Below, piece by piece: positions 11,051 to 21,922 of a stretch of 64,000 nucleotides of DNA. The stretch is from Leguminivora glycinivorella. Lineage: Eukaryota > Arthropoda > Insecta > Lepidoptera > Tortricidae. The stretch is from NCBI RefSeq assembly GCF_023078275.1, contig NC_062979.1:13683848-13747847 (forward strand), in the 5' to 3' direction. The notes below the pieces were generated by a model. The model did no database searches and was not told the origin of the DNA. It worked only from the letters and a program-made list of their open reading frames with translations. The stretch's first letter is position 1, and every line of letters begins with the position of its first letter. A program made the position numbers and the translations under genes.

Positions 11051-11580
11051 TCCGTCTCTAATGAGTTACATATGTCTTTGTTGCAGACAGAGCAAGTAAC
11101 GTATTCCTAAACATCATTAACTCGCGTAGAGGTTATTTATTAGTGTCACGGCCTACGCTTTCAAAGTTATTTTCACTTTTTAAAATAAAAGTTTAAGGTA
11201 AAAATAAAAATTCAGTCGAATTGTGATTCTCCTCCTTTTTTGAAGTCGGTTAATAAAAGGTTTGCGTCCGTGACCTTAGCCGTGTAAGTGGCGTTTCTGT
11301 TCACAATGTAAATCGAGAAAAGGGTTTGGTTAAACATTTAGCCTCACAGGAAAATACCCATTAACTGCAATAATTAGAAGGTCGAGAAGTTTAAATGTAC
11401 CCCCGTCGTGTTTGCCTCAATCCGCGGCCAGCTCATTACCAGCGCGAAAGTTGTTGTGCTGAGAAGATAATCCTGGCTTTATTATCTCTTTCGCTTAGTT
11501 TCCTGTTGCAGAAATTTGTTACGGTTAAATGGAAATGTAAGCTATTTACACTTGAAACATCGGCGCCCGTTAAATTATAA
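11051..11580. other. No gene seen
   Basis: Contains a TTTTTTGAAGTCGGTTAAT end at about 11237-11255 that matches the terminus of the AACCGACTTC element at 15129-15456. Nothing else was recognised; the 61-codon frame at 11395-11580 has no family features. Confidence 0.4.
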
Positions 11581-11800
11581 CACCCGTATATATCAACTGT
11601 CTGTCTGTCGGTTTGTCTGTCTGTCTGTCTATGTGTGTGTCTGTCTGTGGCATCGTAGCTCCCGAACGGATGAACCGATTTAGATTTAGTTTTTTTTTGT
11701 TTGAAAGCTGAGTTAGTTGGGAGTGTTCTTAGCCATGTTTCATGAGAATCAGTCCACTATGTCGCGGTCGGGGGTTTTTCAAAATTTTAATTTTGTGGTT
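11581..11800 (+). repeat. Interspersed repeat end with (GTCT)n
   Basis: Holds (GTCT)n, then TCCCGAACGGATGAACCGAT and CATGTTTCATGAGAATC. The same block appears inverted at about 56240-56455, where it ends in CGTCGGGGGTTAAAA. It is therefore a dispersed element terminus, not a gene. Confidence 0.65.
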
Positions 11801-13082
11801 AGGTTATTAGTAACCAAGAGGCACTTTAATCGATCAACGAATGTCATTTTCCGTAAAGTTTTCGCAATCGAGTAACGTATCTATTTAAAACTCATGATTC
11901 TCGATGCTTATATTTCAAAAAATACATAAAGGTGCCCAGGGAGGTTACATGGTAAAGGCCCACCACAGGGGGTCACGTGGTCTATTTGTAAGGCCAACCT
12001 AGGCTCCAGGCGTGGGGGGGTCATGACCCCCATGACCCTCCCCTGGATCCGCGCATGCCAGGGTTTTGAGGAGCAGGACATCTACTGCACTGCATGAGAC
12101 AGTGACGCGAGAACTGATATAATTTAATCAGTTATTATTTTCAAATTAATTCACATATGCGGATTATTAGGGAGGGATATATTACCTACATTAAACTATA
12201 ATACTTCATTCACAAGTTTAAAAACCGTCTCCCTCAAATACAATTATCAATTACATTATCATATTGGATACGAGTACATTTTGAGAGATTTCCATTTTCT
12301 GCAAACATTATCTCAAGGTTTTCTGAAAGCCAAGTAAAATTAAGAAAGAAATAAAAAGGGGTTGTAACACTAACCCCTTTCATTAAGAGGGTAAGATCCC
12401 ACAGCAATAAAGGTCCCATTTGAGGCTTGTGTGTGCCGCCCTACAACCTCTATATGGCCGTAACTGGCTCCGCGGAACTCGGGACAAGTTTGATTGGGGT
12501 CTAAAATTAATTCTCTCTAGGGACATCCCGATGTAATTTCGCGAACAGTTATCAAGTGACTTGGAAGTGGCGAACCGAATAAGTACCTATGGTATTTGAA
12601 AGATATACATAAGTGGGAGACTTCAGGGAATACGGGGAGCAAATTGGTTTTATAGCTAGCAGTGGGACAATTTGGGGTCTTAAATAATAGCATAGAGCGC
12701 CATCTATGTGTGGTGTAGTGAATGCGCGTTCTTAGGCGGTCGCATTTTAATTTATGGGACGGTATGATCTTCTTATATTTAATCTATGATAATAGGTAAT
12801 ACAGTACTGGAAATTGACCAAACAGGGTAGAATCGCAAGCTTTCTGAAAAGCCGATGGTTCTGGATTTGGGTGCCGGTAAGGGCATTTATTTGTTTAATG
12901 ATTACAGATATTCACATAAATTCTGCGTCTTGGGTATTTTCTACAGCTTATTTTCCACGCAGCACAAATATGTTCTGAACTGCAATGAATGCAATAGTCT
13001 TTGAACCAGGCGCAAAAGACATCTTAAGAAGTCTCGTTCCGTCCCGTTCTAGCGTGAGTTTACAAGTTTCAGTGAGTTTCGA
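11801..13082. other. No gene seen
   Basis: No ORF of note and no clear TE termini. A local G/C patch at 12010-12050 contains a CATGACCCCCATGACCC direct duplication. Confidence 0.4.
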
Positions 13083-13190
13083 CGCTCGCCTGGTAACTTG
13101 TCACTGCAATGTCACAAATTTGTTTTCCTTGAACTCCTTAAGTGCTGAAAAAAAATTGTGACATTGCAGTGACAAGTTACCAGGCGAGCG
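13083..13190. mobile_element. 108-bp palindromic mini-MITE
   Basis: Perfect 35-bp arms at 13083-13117 and 13156-13190, starting CGCTCGCCTGGTAACTTGTC, enclose a 38-base centre. It is a hairpin-type insertion; no clear TSD. Confidence 0.75.
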
Positions 13191-13363
13191 CCTATGCCAA
13201 AATTGAACTCATGTCCCACAGTCGACTTCTACGACACCCACAAATAGAAATTAATGATTAGATTCTTAATACAGGGTACCGCTTAAAGTTTTACTGATTT
13301 ATTTGGAGACATTAAAATATATCGATATCACTAAGTATTTATTAAATAATTTTTAAGAAAAAT

Positions 13364-14304
13364 AACCGCCGCCTTTGGGGTTCTGGTGAAAGCTACTTGC
13401 GAATGTTGGATTAAGAAATGTGTAGGTATTTTTTTAAACTGCTTTTATTGCTTTAATTATTTGATGGCAACAAAAATCAATATACGTATACCGTTAAGGT
13501 TTGAGGAGTTTCCTCAATTCCTCATGAATCCGATTATAAGAAATCGAAGCTTTACAAAATTTGACTTGAAAAGTCAATATGCTTAACAAATATAACTAAA
13601 TAAATGTTACTGTCTGAACTTAAATGCATGCTGTTCTTATAAAAATACCAAAGTCACTATAAGTGTGCCGTTCAGATTTGAGGAGTTCGGTTCTGACCAT
13701 CATCTGCAGTTCCACTGCACCAAATGTCACTATTCTGGACGTAAGTGCATGCTGTTCCTATAAAAATACCAAAGTCACTATAAGCGTGCCGTTCAGATTT
13801 GAGGAGTTCCGTTCTGACCATCATCAGGAGTTTCACTGCACCAAATGTCACTATTCTGGACGTAAGTGCATGCTGTTCTAATAAAAATACCAAAGTCACT
13901 ATATGCGTGCCGTTCAGGTTTGAGGAGTTCCGTTCTGACCATCATCAGCAGTTCCACTGCACCAAATGTCACTGTTCCGTACGTAAATGCATGCTGTTCC
14001 TTTAAAAACACAAAAATCACCATATGTATGCCTTTCAGATTTGAGGAGTTCCCTCGATTTCTCCAGGATCCCATCATCAGAACTGGGTTCTGAGAAAAAT
14101 GGGACCAATCTGTATGCATATACATTCAATCAAAAAAAAATTCAAAATCGGTCCAGTAATGACGGAGAAATCGAGGAACAAACATTAAAAAAAAAAAAAT
14201 ACAGACGAATTGAGAACCACCTTCCTTTGAGACATTTGAGGCGGCGGTGAAAAATACAGTCGAATAGAGAACCACCTTCTTTTGAGAGATTTGAGGCGGC
14301 GGTT
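13364..14304 (-). mobile_element. AACCGCC MITE with internal ~120-bp tandem repeats (copy C)
   Basis: The ends are AACCGCCGCCTTTGGGG at 13364 and GAGGCGGCGGTT ending at 14304. The inside carries about four units of ~121 bp. Each contains a GTGCCGTTCAGATTTGAGG block, CACTGCACCAAATGTCAC and GTAAGTGCATGCTGTTC. It is inverted relative to the copies at 15594-18128, 18170-18675 and 56876-57614. A ~65-bp terminal duplication (14198-14233 versus 14267-14304) gives this copy a doubled end. Short open frames seen in all six frames are shadows of the repeat unit. Confidence 0.8.
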
Positions 14305-14544
14305 AAAAATAACAATGTATAATGTGTCACAATTTAATGTCGCTTCATAAAGCCTTAAATGAAATCGTAATTAAGGTGTATTCGGGTAATGCCGTTAATC
14401 GGATAATTCCGAAATTCAAATGATAATCACCCGTGATTCCATAGTAATAAGGATCCCTTTTCGGAATTTATTACTATTACTTAATTTACGTGTTCGCGTC
14501 CTGCAGATCACTTTACACTACATTGCACACAATGCATATAATTA

Positions 14545-14990
14545 TTTTTCAGTACAGATGGTCGTTTTTTTACGCACTAGTTCGAGAAGTGGTTCATTAT
14601 ATGCTAGGTCGAAACTTCGGAGGCTCATCTGTACTGAAAAACGTCGTACGATACACGTGCGAAAAGGAAATTCGTAACTCGTGTCGATTTAAAACACTCC
14701 CTTCGGTCGTGTTTTAATTTATCGCCACTCGTTTCGACCTTACTTTTTTACGCACTTGTATCGTAATGTACTATTTCAGTACAGATGGTGCTTTTTTACG
14801 CACTGGTGCGAGAAGTGGTTTATTTCTTGTCAAATCGAAACTTCGGAGGGCCATCTGTACTGAAAAACGTCGTACGATACACGTGTGGAAAGGAAATTCG
14901 TAACTCGTGTTGATTTAAAACACTCCGGCCGTGTTTTACTTTATCATCACTCGTTTCATTTTTTCGCACTTGTATCGTAATGTACTATAT
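14545..14990. repeat. Tandem pair of ~225-bp repeats with internal palindrome
   Basis: Two copies start at about 14549 and 14775 with TTTCAGTACAGATGG. Each closes an inner inverted repeat with CATCTGTACTGAAAAACGTC. Both continue through CGTACGATACACGTG, GGAAATTCGTAACTCGTGT and CGTGTTTTA. A third, inverted, partial copy lies at 53611-53760. Confidence 0.75.
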
Positions 14991-15128
14991 TTATGTCTGC
15001 TGCACAATGAGAGGCATTAGAAGTATTAAAACACGAGTGTTGTTTTATGGAACAAACCGAAAGTTCACTTTTAAAATATTCAATGACTCAAAAAGTATTC
15101 AAATTACTTTCTAGTCTTTGGTTATTTT

Positions 15129-15456
15129 TAACCGACTTCTTTACTGAAAATAAAGAAGGAGGTTATATATTCGGGATCATTTTGTGTATGTTACCTGATT
15201 ACTCCGAGACCCGTTGTCCGATTTCAATAATTCTTTTTTTGTTTGAAAGGAGCTACCTGCAAGGTGGTCCCATATTAATCTGGAGCTGTTCTGATGGTGG
15301 GATCCATGAAGAGTTGAGGGAACTCCTCAATTTTTAAAGGCATACGTATGGTGCTTTCGGTGTTTTCTTAAGTAACTCGAGTAGTTTCTTTCGAAAACTA
15401 GAACTTTCATAAAGTGAACATGGTGATGATTGTTCATTGTGAAGTCGGTTGTATTT
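15129..15456 (+). mobile_element. MITE with AACCGACTTC inverted ends
   Basis: Starts AACCGACTTC and ends GAAGTCGGTT. The inside contains ATTACTCCGAGACCCGTTGT and a G/A-rich part similar to the end of the AACCGCC elements (GATGGTGGGATCC...GGGAACTCCTCAA). It is related to, but distinct from, the flanking AACCGCC copies. Confidence 0.7.
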
Positions 15457-15638
15457 TTTTGTAAAAAGTTTTACTAATACTAATAATCAATTTCAATAGG
15501 GTGTATTTATTGTTTCTATATATATGTCCCAAATAAGCTGCCTTTCTTTTCTTTATTGTTGATACGATTTCTAGGTCTTTTTTAACCGCCTTCCAAATCT
15601 CAAGGGAAGGGGTTCTCAATTCGTCTGTATTTTTTTTT

Positions 15639-17426
15639 TCAAAATCAAAAAAAAAATCAAAAAATCAAAAAGCATTTATTTCATAAACCAATTTACAACA
15701 TAACACTCGCAGGTTGAGACTTCCTAGTAAGTATTTATAATACCTGTGACAGGAAGCCCCGCTCTTCCTCAATTTTCAACTACATTTATTTGTACACAGT
15801 TAAAGATTTGAGATGTGAGTGTGTGTGTGTGTGTGTTCGCGTGTCTTTTTCTACTCATCACCCTATTAACATTTCTGTTTCATCATATGTTATGTTTTGT
15901 ATCCACTTCACTACGGTTTTTTTACAGTCATACCAAGCTAAGAGGTAAATATTAATTTTGTCATTTATTATATTATATAGGTGTACTGATAATGCCTGAT
16001 ACTGTCTTTTTCCAAATTTAGATTTACAGTACACTGGCGGGATAACACTTTTTTACGTCTTCGTGATAACACCGTCACATCAATTTTTTTACTTTTGTGG
16101 ACTCGTAGTACAGCCGCTATAACATATAACTTTCTCATAGTTAGCTGTTCACTGATTTCATAAAGTTGTTGTGTTGGGTAGCGATATGGTTTTTGGTGCA
16201 TGACTTTTAGTAGGCATCTTTGACTCCGTTCAACTTCTAAGAATTTACATTTACTTGCACCACCCCAGACTGAGATACAGTAATTCATAACGGACTGTGC
16301 TAGAGCCACATAGATTTGTGACAGGAGCGATTTGGTAGTAATATGTCTCAGTTTTTTGAAGATCCATATCAATTTTCTAATCCTAGTACTGACATAATCA
16401 ATTTGTGGATGCCAAGACAATCGCTGATCCAATATAACACCAAGGTATTTTGTTGATTCGAGTTTAGTAATCTGTGTGCAAGTACTCGTACAATAGTTAG
16501 GGACATTTGTGCAGTTATGAATCACTACATTTAGATCACCTCTTGGCTGAGAACTTTTATACTTAGAGAAGCATATGTAACAAGTTTTAGCTGTGTTTAG
16601 TGTAAGAAGATTATTTCTCAGCCAAGAGGATACCCTACCAAGACCAGACTCAGCCATTCTATACACTGTTTCCCAAGATTTTCCTTCGAAAACAAGGACA
16701 GTGTCATCGGCGTACGAAAACACTTGCCCATTCTCTATTTGGAGGTTTGTCAGGTCATTGATATAAACCAGAAAGAGCGTCGGGCCCAAGACGCTTCCCT
16801 GAGGCACACCAAAAATAACGTCTGCTTCCTGGCTTACATGATTCCCTATTTTTACTTTTTGTGTTCGACCCTGTAAATAGTCACTCAACAAGTCCAAGGG
16901 GGTGCCTCTTATACCAATTTGTTCTAGTTTATGAATAAGTGTGGGAAGAGATACCGTATCGAATGCCTTTTTCAGGTCCAAAAATACTGCCATGCATTTA
17001 TTGCCCATATCAACGTTTTTACTTATTAGTGATGTAAGGGCTACAATTGCATCTTCCGTTGATCTGCCACTTCTAAAGCCAAATTGAGTGTCCGAAAGAA
17101 TATTAAATTTATGCAAGTATGCCTTAAGTCTGTTATTTATTAGTTTCTCGATGACTTTAGAAATGGCAGGTAGAACAGATATGGGCCTATAGTTTGTTGC
17201 ATCGTTTCTCTCCCCACATTTATAGACCGGAGTAACCAGTGACTGTTTTAGAGGTTTAGGAAATATTCCTTTAGTAAAACATAGGTTCGTTAAGTGACTA
17301 ATCACAGGTGCCAATACTACATTAGCTAGTTTTAAGAATTTGGTGGTTACGTTGTCACATCCTGGAGCACTGTCCGTTTTTAGTCCCAAAATGATATTTC
17401 TGACCTCATCAGGGTCAGTAGGTTTT
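15639..17426 (-). mobile_element. 5'-truncated LINE with (TTTTGAT)n tail
   Basis: A minus-strand LINE with an irregular TTTTGAT-type 3' tail at about 15640-15672 and a (GT)n run in its 3' UTR (15814-15835). It is 5'-truncated at about 17426. The duplication TATTTTTTTT occurs at 15629-15638 and 17427-17436, inside the poly-T of the host MITE, as expected for a T-rich endonuclease target. It is the same family as the full-length element at 38.1-43.1 kb, judged by tail and protein. Confidence 0.85.
15968..17423 (-). CDS. LINE reverse transcriptase, N-terminally truncated
   Basis: About 485 codons are open from the truncation point; the first Met gives 473. The RT blocks run in order: SAPGCDNVTTKFLK, NYRPISVLPAISKVIEKL, QFGFRSGRSTEDAI, VFLDLKKAFDTVS, GVPQGSVLGPTLFLVYINDL and catalytic YADD near residue 226, then the thumb motif KYLGVILDQRLSW. 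The endonuclease is absent. The closest relative here is the 1006-residue ORF at 39671-42691, which shares all these blocks. No internal stop is present in the surviving part, so the copy is fairly young, but it cannot be autonomous. Confidence 0.88.
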
Positions 17427-18169
17427 TATTTTTTTTAATGTTTGTTCCTCGATATCTCCGTCGTTACTGGACCGATTTTGAATTTTTTTTTATTGAATGT
17501 ATATGCATACAGATTGGTCCCATTTTTCTCAGAACCCAGTTCTGGTGGTGGGATCCTGGAGAAATCGAGGGAACTCCTCAAATCTGAAAGGCATACATAT
17601 GGTGATTTTTGTGTTTTTAAAGGATCAGCATGCATTTACGTACGGAACAGTAACATTTGGTGCAGTGGAATTCCTGATGATGGTCAGAATGGAACTCCTC
17701 AAATCTGAACGGCACACTTATAGTGACTTTGGTATTTTTATAAGAACAGCATGCACTTACGTCCAGAACAGTGACATTTAGTGCAGTGGAACTGCTGATG
17801 ATGGTCAGAACGGAACTCCTCAAATCTGAACGGCACACTTATAGTGACTTTGGTATTTTTATAAGAACAGCATGCACTTACGTCCAGAACAGTGACATTT
17901 GGTGCAGTGGAACTGCTGATTAAGAGTGAGCCGCCCCTGGTTAGAGTTCCGTTCTGATAATCATTCGCATCTGTAAGTAGGTACTTCAGAATCATCCAAA
18001 TTTCAAAATTGGTTCTGAAATGACGGAGATATCGAATAACAAACATTAAAAAATATACAGACGAATTGATAACATAATCCAACATTTGAAAGTATATATT
18101 ATCACCAGAACCCCAAAGGAAGGCGGTTTTTTTTTTTCTTAAAAATTATATTTTTTTATTTTTTATTTT

Positions 18170-18675
18170 TTTTATGTTTGTTCCTCGATATCTCCGTCGT
18201 TACTGGACCGATTTTGAAAATTTTTTTTGATTGAATGTATATGCATACAGATTGGTCTCATTTTTCTCAGAACCCAGTTCTGATGTTGGGATCCTGGAGA
18301 AATCGAGGGAACTCCTCAAATCTGAAAGGCATACATATGGTGATTTTTGTGTTTTTAAAGGAACAGCATGCATTTACGTACGGAACAGTGACATTTGGTG
18401 CAGTGGAACTCCTGATGATGGTCAGAATGGAACTCCTCAAATCTGAACGGCACACTTATAGTGACTTTGGTATTTTTATAAGAACACCATGCACTTACGT
18501 CCAGAACAGTGACATTTGGTGCAGTGGAACTGCTCATGATGGTCAGAACGGAACTCCTCAAATCTGAACGGCACACTTATAGTGACTTTGGTATTTTTAT
18601 AAGAACAGCATACACTTACGTCCAGAACAGTGACATTTGGTGCAGTGGAACTGCTAATGAAGAGTGAGCCGCTCC
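18170..18675 (+). mobile_element. AACCGCC MITE (copy B), partial
   Basis: Begins in the poly-T/ATGTTTGTTCCTCGATATC segment and carries about three ~121-bp units. It stops near the AGTGAGCCGC block without the terminal GGCGGTT. It lies in the same direction just after copy A, so the two may be a tandem duplication. Confidence 0.7.
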
Positions 18676-20050
18676 TGGAAGGTCAGGTGGCAGTGTCATT
18701 TTAAAAATAAAAACTATTGCCTAGTTATTTATTTTTTAATACCATTATACTTACGGAACGCATCTTTAAATTATTTAAATTTGTCATTTCACTCCCCCCA
18801 CCTTGTATAGGTAATTGCACGGGGTAATTGTATATTTATCTCGCTTGGGGAAATTATGGGGCATGCGCAAAATGCGTTCGTCTTTGGAACCAAAATTTAA
18901 AATATGGAAAAGAAGAATCAAGATGTCAGAGGGAATGGACATTTTGATGTTTGCGATCGGAATTATTTGGCGAGCGGAAAAGCCTTTAAATAAAAATAAA
19001 ACTACCTACAGAAATTGAGTTACGGAGACCTACACGCGCAGCGCACAGGGGTGAGTGTAGGGCTTAATTTATATATTTTCTTTTTGAGTTTTCCCTGTTT
19101 TATTCGTATTTAGCAACGGGTGCAACATTCTAAGGCACCCGTTTCCGGAAAGAACCAGCGCATTTATCCAAGGATCCAAACTCACGACGATCAGTGCGCC
19201 AAATGTGCACCTGTGACTTTCCATATGATATCAAATTATTATGGAATTTCACCCACCGATTTCAGCATAAATCAAAATCCGGTCCTCATAATCAATTGAA
19301 ATGCTAAGGATCCGTTAATGTAAGGACTTTGTGGTTTTTGTGGAATTCATTCACCTGTGCATACTAGATAATATATAGCTATTGCCACTAACTTTGTGTC
19401 CTTTCCTGTAAATGTGATCATCAACCCTTTACTGACTAATGGCAGTGGCGTGGTTGGTGGCGAATTCTATCGTTGAAGCACTTAGTTTGATTGGCTATAT
19501 ACCTATATAGCCAATGATACTTCAGTCACTTATTAAGGGAACACCACCACATGACCAGGGCCATCATATTCACTATATTCAGCTATAGGCTACTAGACTC
19601 ATATCGAATTTGGCACAATAAATGATTGTCTCCTGTAGTATTTGACATAAGAAACCAATATTTTATAGATTGTGGGTAAGTATGAAAAGTTTATGATGAC
19701 TACGTATTTTCTTTTAAAAATGTTTATATTTTTTATTTATTTTGGCCACCGAAAATGCTGTCAGCGATGTAGTGACGTCATAGAATACAAACCTAACTTC
19801 ATGTCGAAACAATCACTGAAATAATGACATTTATACCTCATACTTAAAATAAATGTCAGAAAATGTTGTTTTCGAGTCGAATGACATCATGCACAGATAA
19901 TTCTATAGATTAACATGGCTGATGTTGTTTTCACCTGATTACGTAATATTATACTTTAATAAAAATATTTTTTGCGTTTTTTAAGTTACAATAAAATATG
20001 GCCATATTTTTTTCGTAATTTTAGAACAAAACGGGACTTAATCGCGTAAA
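18676..20050. other. No gene; one Penelope-like relic
   Basis: Mostly unassigned DNA. Bases 20016-20056 match the terminal arm of the Penelope-like element (TTTTAGAACAAAACGGGACT, TAATCGCGTAAACACTT). A short palindrome, GGCTATATACCTATATAGCC, lies at about 19492-19511. Confidence 0.45.
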
Positions 20051-21580
20051 CACTTCTAAATATATAAAAGAAGAAGCTGACTGACTGACTGACTGACTGA
20101 CTGACTGACTGACTGACTGACTGACTGACTGACTGACTGACTGACTGACTGACTGACTGACTGACATATCAACGCACAGCCAAAACCGCTGGTCGTAGAG
20201 ATTTCAAATTTGGCACGTAGGTTCCTTATACAGTGTAGAGGAGCACTAAGAAAGGATTTTCCAAAATTCACCTCCTAAGGGGGTCAAATGGGGGTTCAAA
20301 GTTTGTATGGGGAAACAAGATTAGTTCGACTATTTTATTCGAAACTTCACAGGAAGATTCCTTAAGACATATGACTGAATACGTGTTTCAGGTTTTTTGA
20401 AAATTTAACCCCTAAAAGGGTGAAAAGGGGTGATAAAGTCAAAAAATCAATATGGGTATCGGTTTTATGGTTTATCGGGTCGCTGATCACGATAAATACA
20501 ACGTTTTTAAAATCTAACAAGGCGGAAGTGAAATACCTTCTCCCCTGTTGTAATGCAATGGGGTTTAAATATCAAAAAATATATAAAAGAAGATATTGAC
20601 TGACTGACTGACATATCAACGCACAGCCGAAACCGCTGGTCCTAGAGATGTCAAATTTAGCACGTAGGTTATTTATATAGTGTAGATGAGTACTAAGAAA
20701 GGATTTTTCAAAATTCGCCTCCTAAGGGGGTCAAATGGGGGTTCAAAGTTTGTATGGGGAAACAATGTTAGTTTCACTGTTTTATTCGACACTTCACAGG
20801 AGGGATCCTAAAAACATATGACTAAAGACGTGTTTCAGGTTTTTGAAAATTTTACCCCTAAAAGGGTGAAAAGGGGGTGAGTGAAAAAACAATATGGGTA
20901 ACGTTTTTATGATTAATCGGGTCGCTGATCACCATAAATACAACGCTTTTAAAATCTAACGAGGCGGAAGTGAAATACCTTCTCCCCTGTTATAGTGCAA
21001 TGGGGTTTAAATATCAAAAAATATATAAAAGAAGAAACTGACTGACTGACTAACTGACATATTCAACACACAGCCGAAACCGCTGGTCCTAGAGATTTCA
21101 AATTTAGAACATAGGTTCTTTATATGGCGTAGAGGAGCACTAAGGATTTTTCAAAATTCTCCTCTTAAAAGGGTGAAATGAGGGTTCAAAGTTTGTATGG
21201 GGAAACAAGATTAGTTTGACTATTTTATTCGAAACTTCACAGGAGGATTCCTAAAGACATATGACTAAATACATGTTTCAGGTTTTTTGAAAATTTGACC
21301 CCTAAAGGGGTGCAAAGGGGTAAAGTCAAAAACACAATATGGGTATCGTTTTTATGGTTTATCGGGTCGCTGATCACGATAAATACAACGATTTTAAAAT
21401 CTAACGAGGTCGAAAAGAAATTTTCTCCCCTGTTGTTGTGAAACGGGGTTAAAATATCCAAAATAGCCATAAGTATAGGTTTAGTTTTTATCTTTACTTC
21501 TGGTTCAAGAGATTTCAAATTGACACGGAAGTTCCTTAGAGGAGCACTAAGAAAGGATTTTTCAAAGTTCACCTCCTAGC
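20051..21580. repeat. Three ~440-bp tandem copies headed by (GACT)n
   Basis: Copies start near 20058, 20579 and 21020 with ATATATAAAAGAAG followed by (CTGA)n. They then share ACAGCCGAAACCGCTGGTC, TTTGTATGGGGAAACAA and TATCGGGTCGCTGATCAC. The first copy has an expanded microsatellite of about 22 units (20077-20165), against about 3-4 in the others. The third decays after about 21450. Minus-strand ORFs here are shadows. Confidence 0.8.
20077..20165. repeat. (CTGA)n microsatellite
   Basis: An uninterrupted tetranucleotide run of about 22 units at the head of the first ~440-bp copy. Confidence 0.95.
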
Positions 21581-21591
21581 ATGATAATTTG

Positions 21592-21601
21592 ACAGGGGCA
21601 A

Positions 21602-21632
<31 letters not shown>

Positions 21633-21656
21633 AACGGGATAGGGTTAGGGTTAGAA
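21592..21656. repeat. (GGGACA)n / TTAGGG-like short array
   Basis: About five GGGACA units grade into GGGATAGGGTTAGGGTTAG and then into the TTAGAA tail of the adjacent LINE. The flank at the other end of that LINE (from about 32296) is also a GGGAYA-type array. Confidence 0.75.
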
Positions 21657-21922
21657 TTAGAATTTTTAGAATTAGAATTATTTATTGCATATCACATTAC
21701 AGGCATTGGGTGGAGTGGAACATATAGGTATACATGTGACACCCTGTAAGGGCACAGCAATATAGAGGGCTACAAGTAGGTAATTACTTAGATTAAAATA
21801 TGATTATATACATTATTTTACACATTTCGTTACATTAACATACATTCAATAATTATCATTTGGTCTTACTAATACTATTACATTATTTCCTTACAAAAAA
21901 TAAAGCACTATTGTATTTTCAC

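Larger units (their letters stand above)
15594..18128 (+). mobile_element. AACCGCC MITE (copy A), split by a LINE
   Basis: The left piece, 15594-15638, starts AACCGCCTTCCAAATCTCAA and reaches the poly-T. The right piece, 17427-18128, resumes at AATGTTTGTTCCTCGATATC, runs through about three ~121-bp units and ends GGAAGGCGGTT. The uninterrupted copy at 56876-57614 shows that the two pieces were contiguous before the LINE arrived. Confidence 0.85.
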
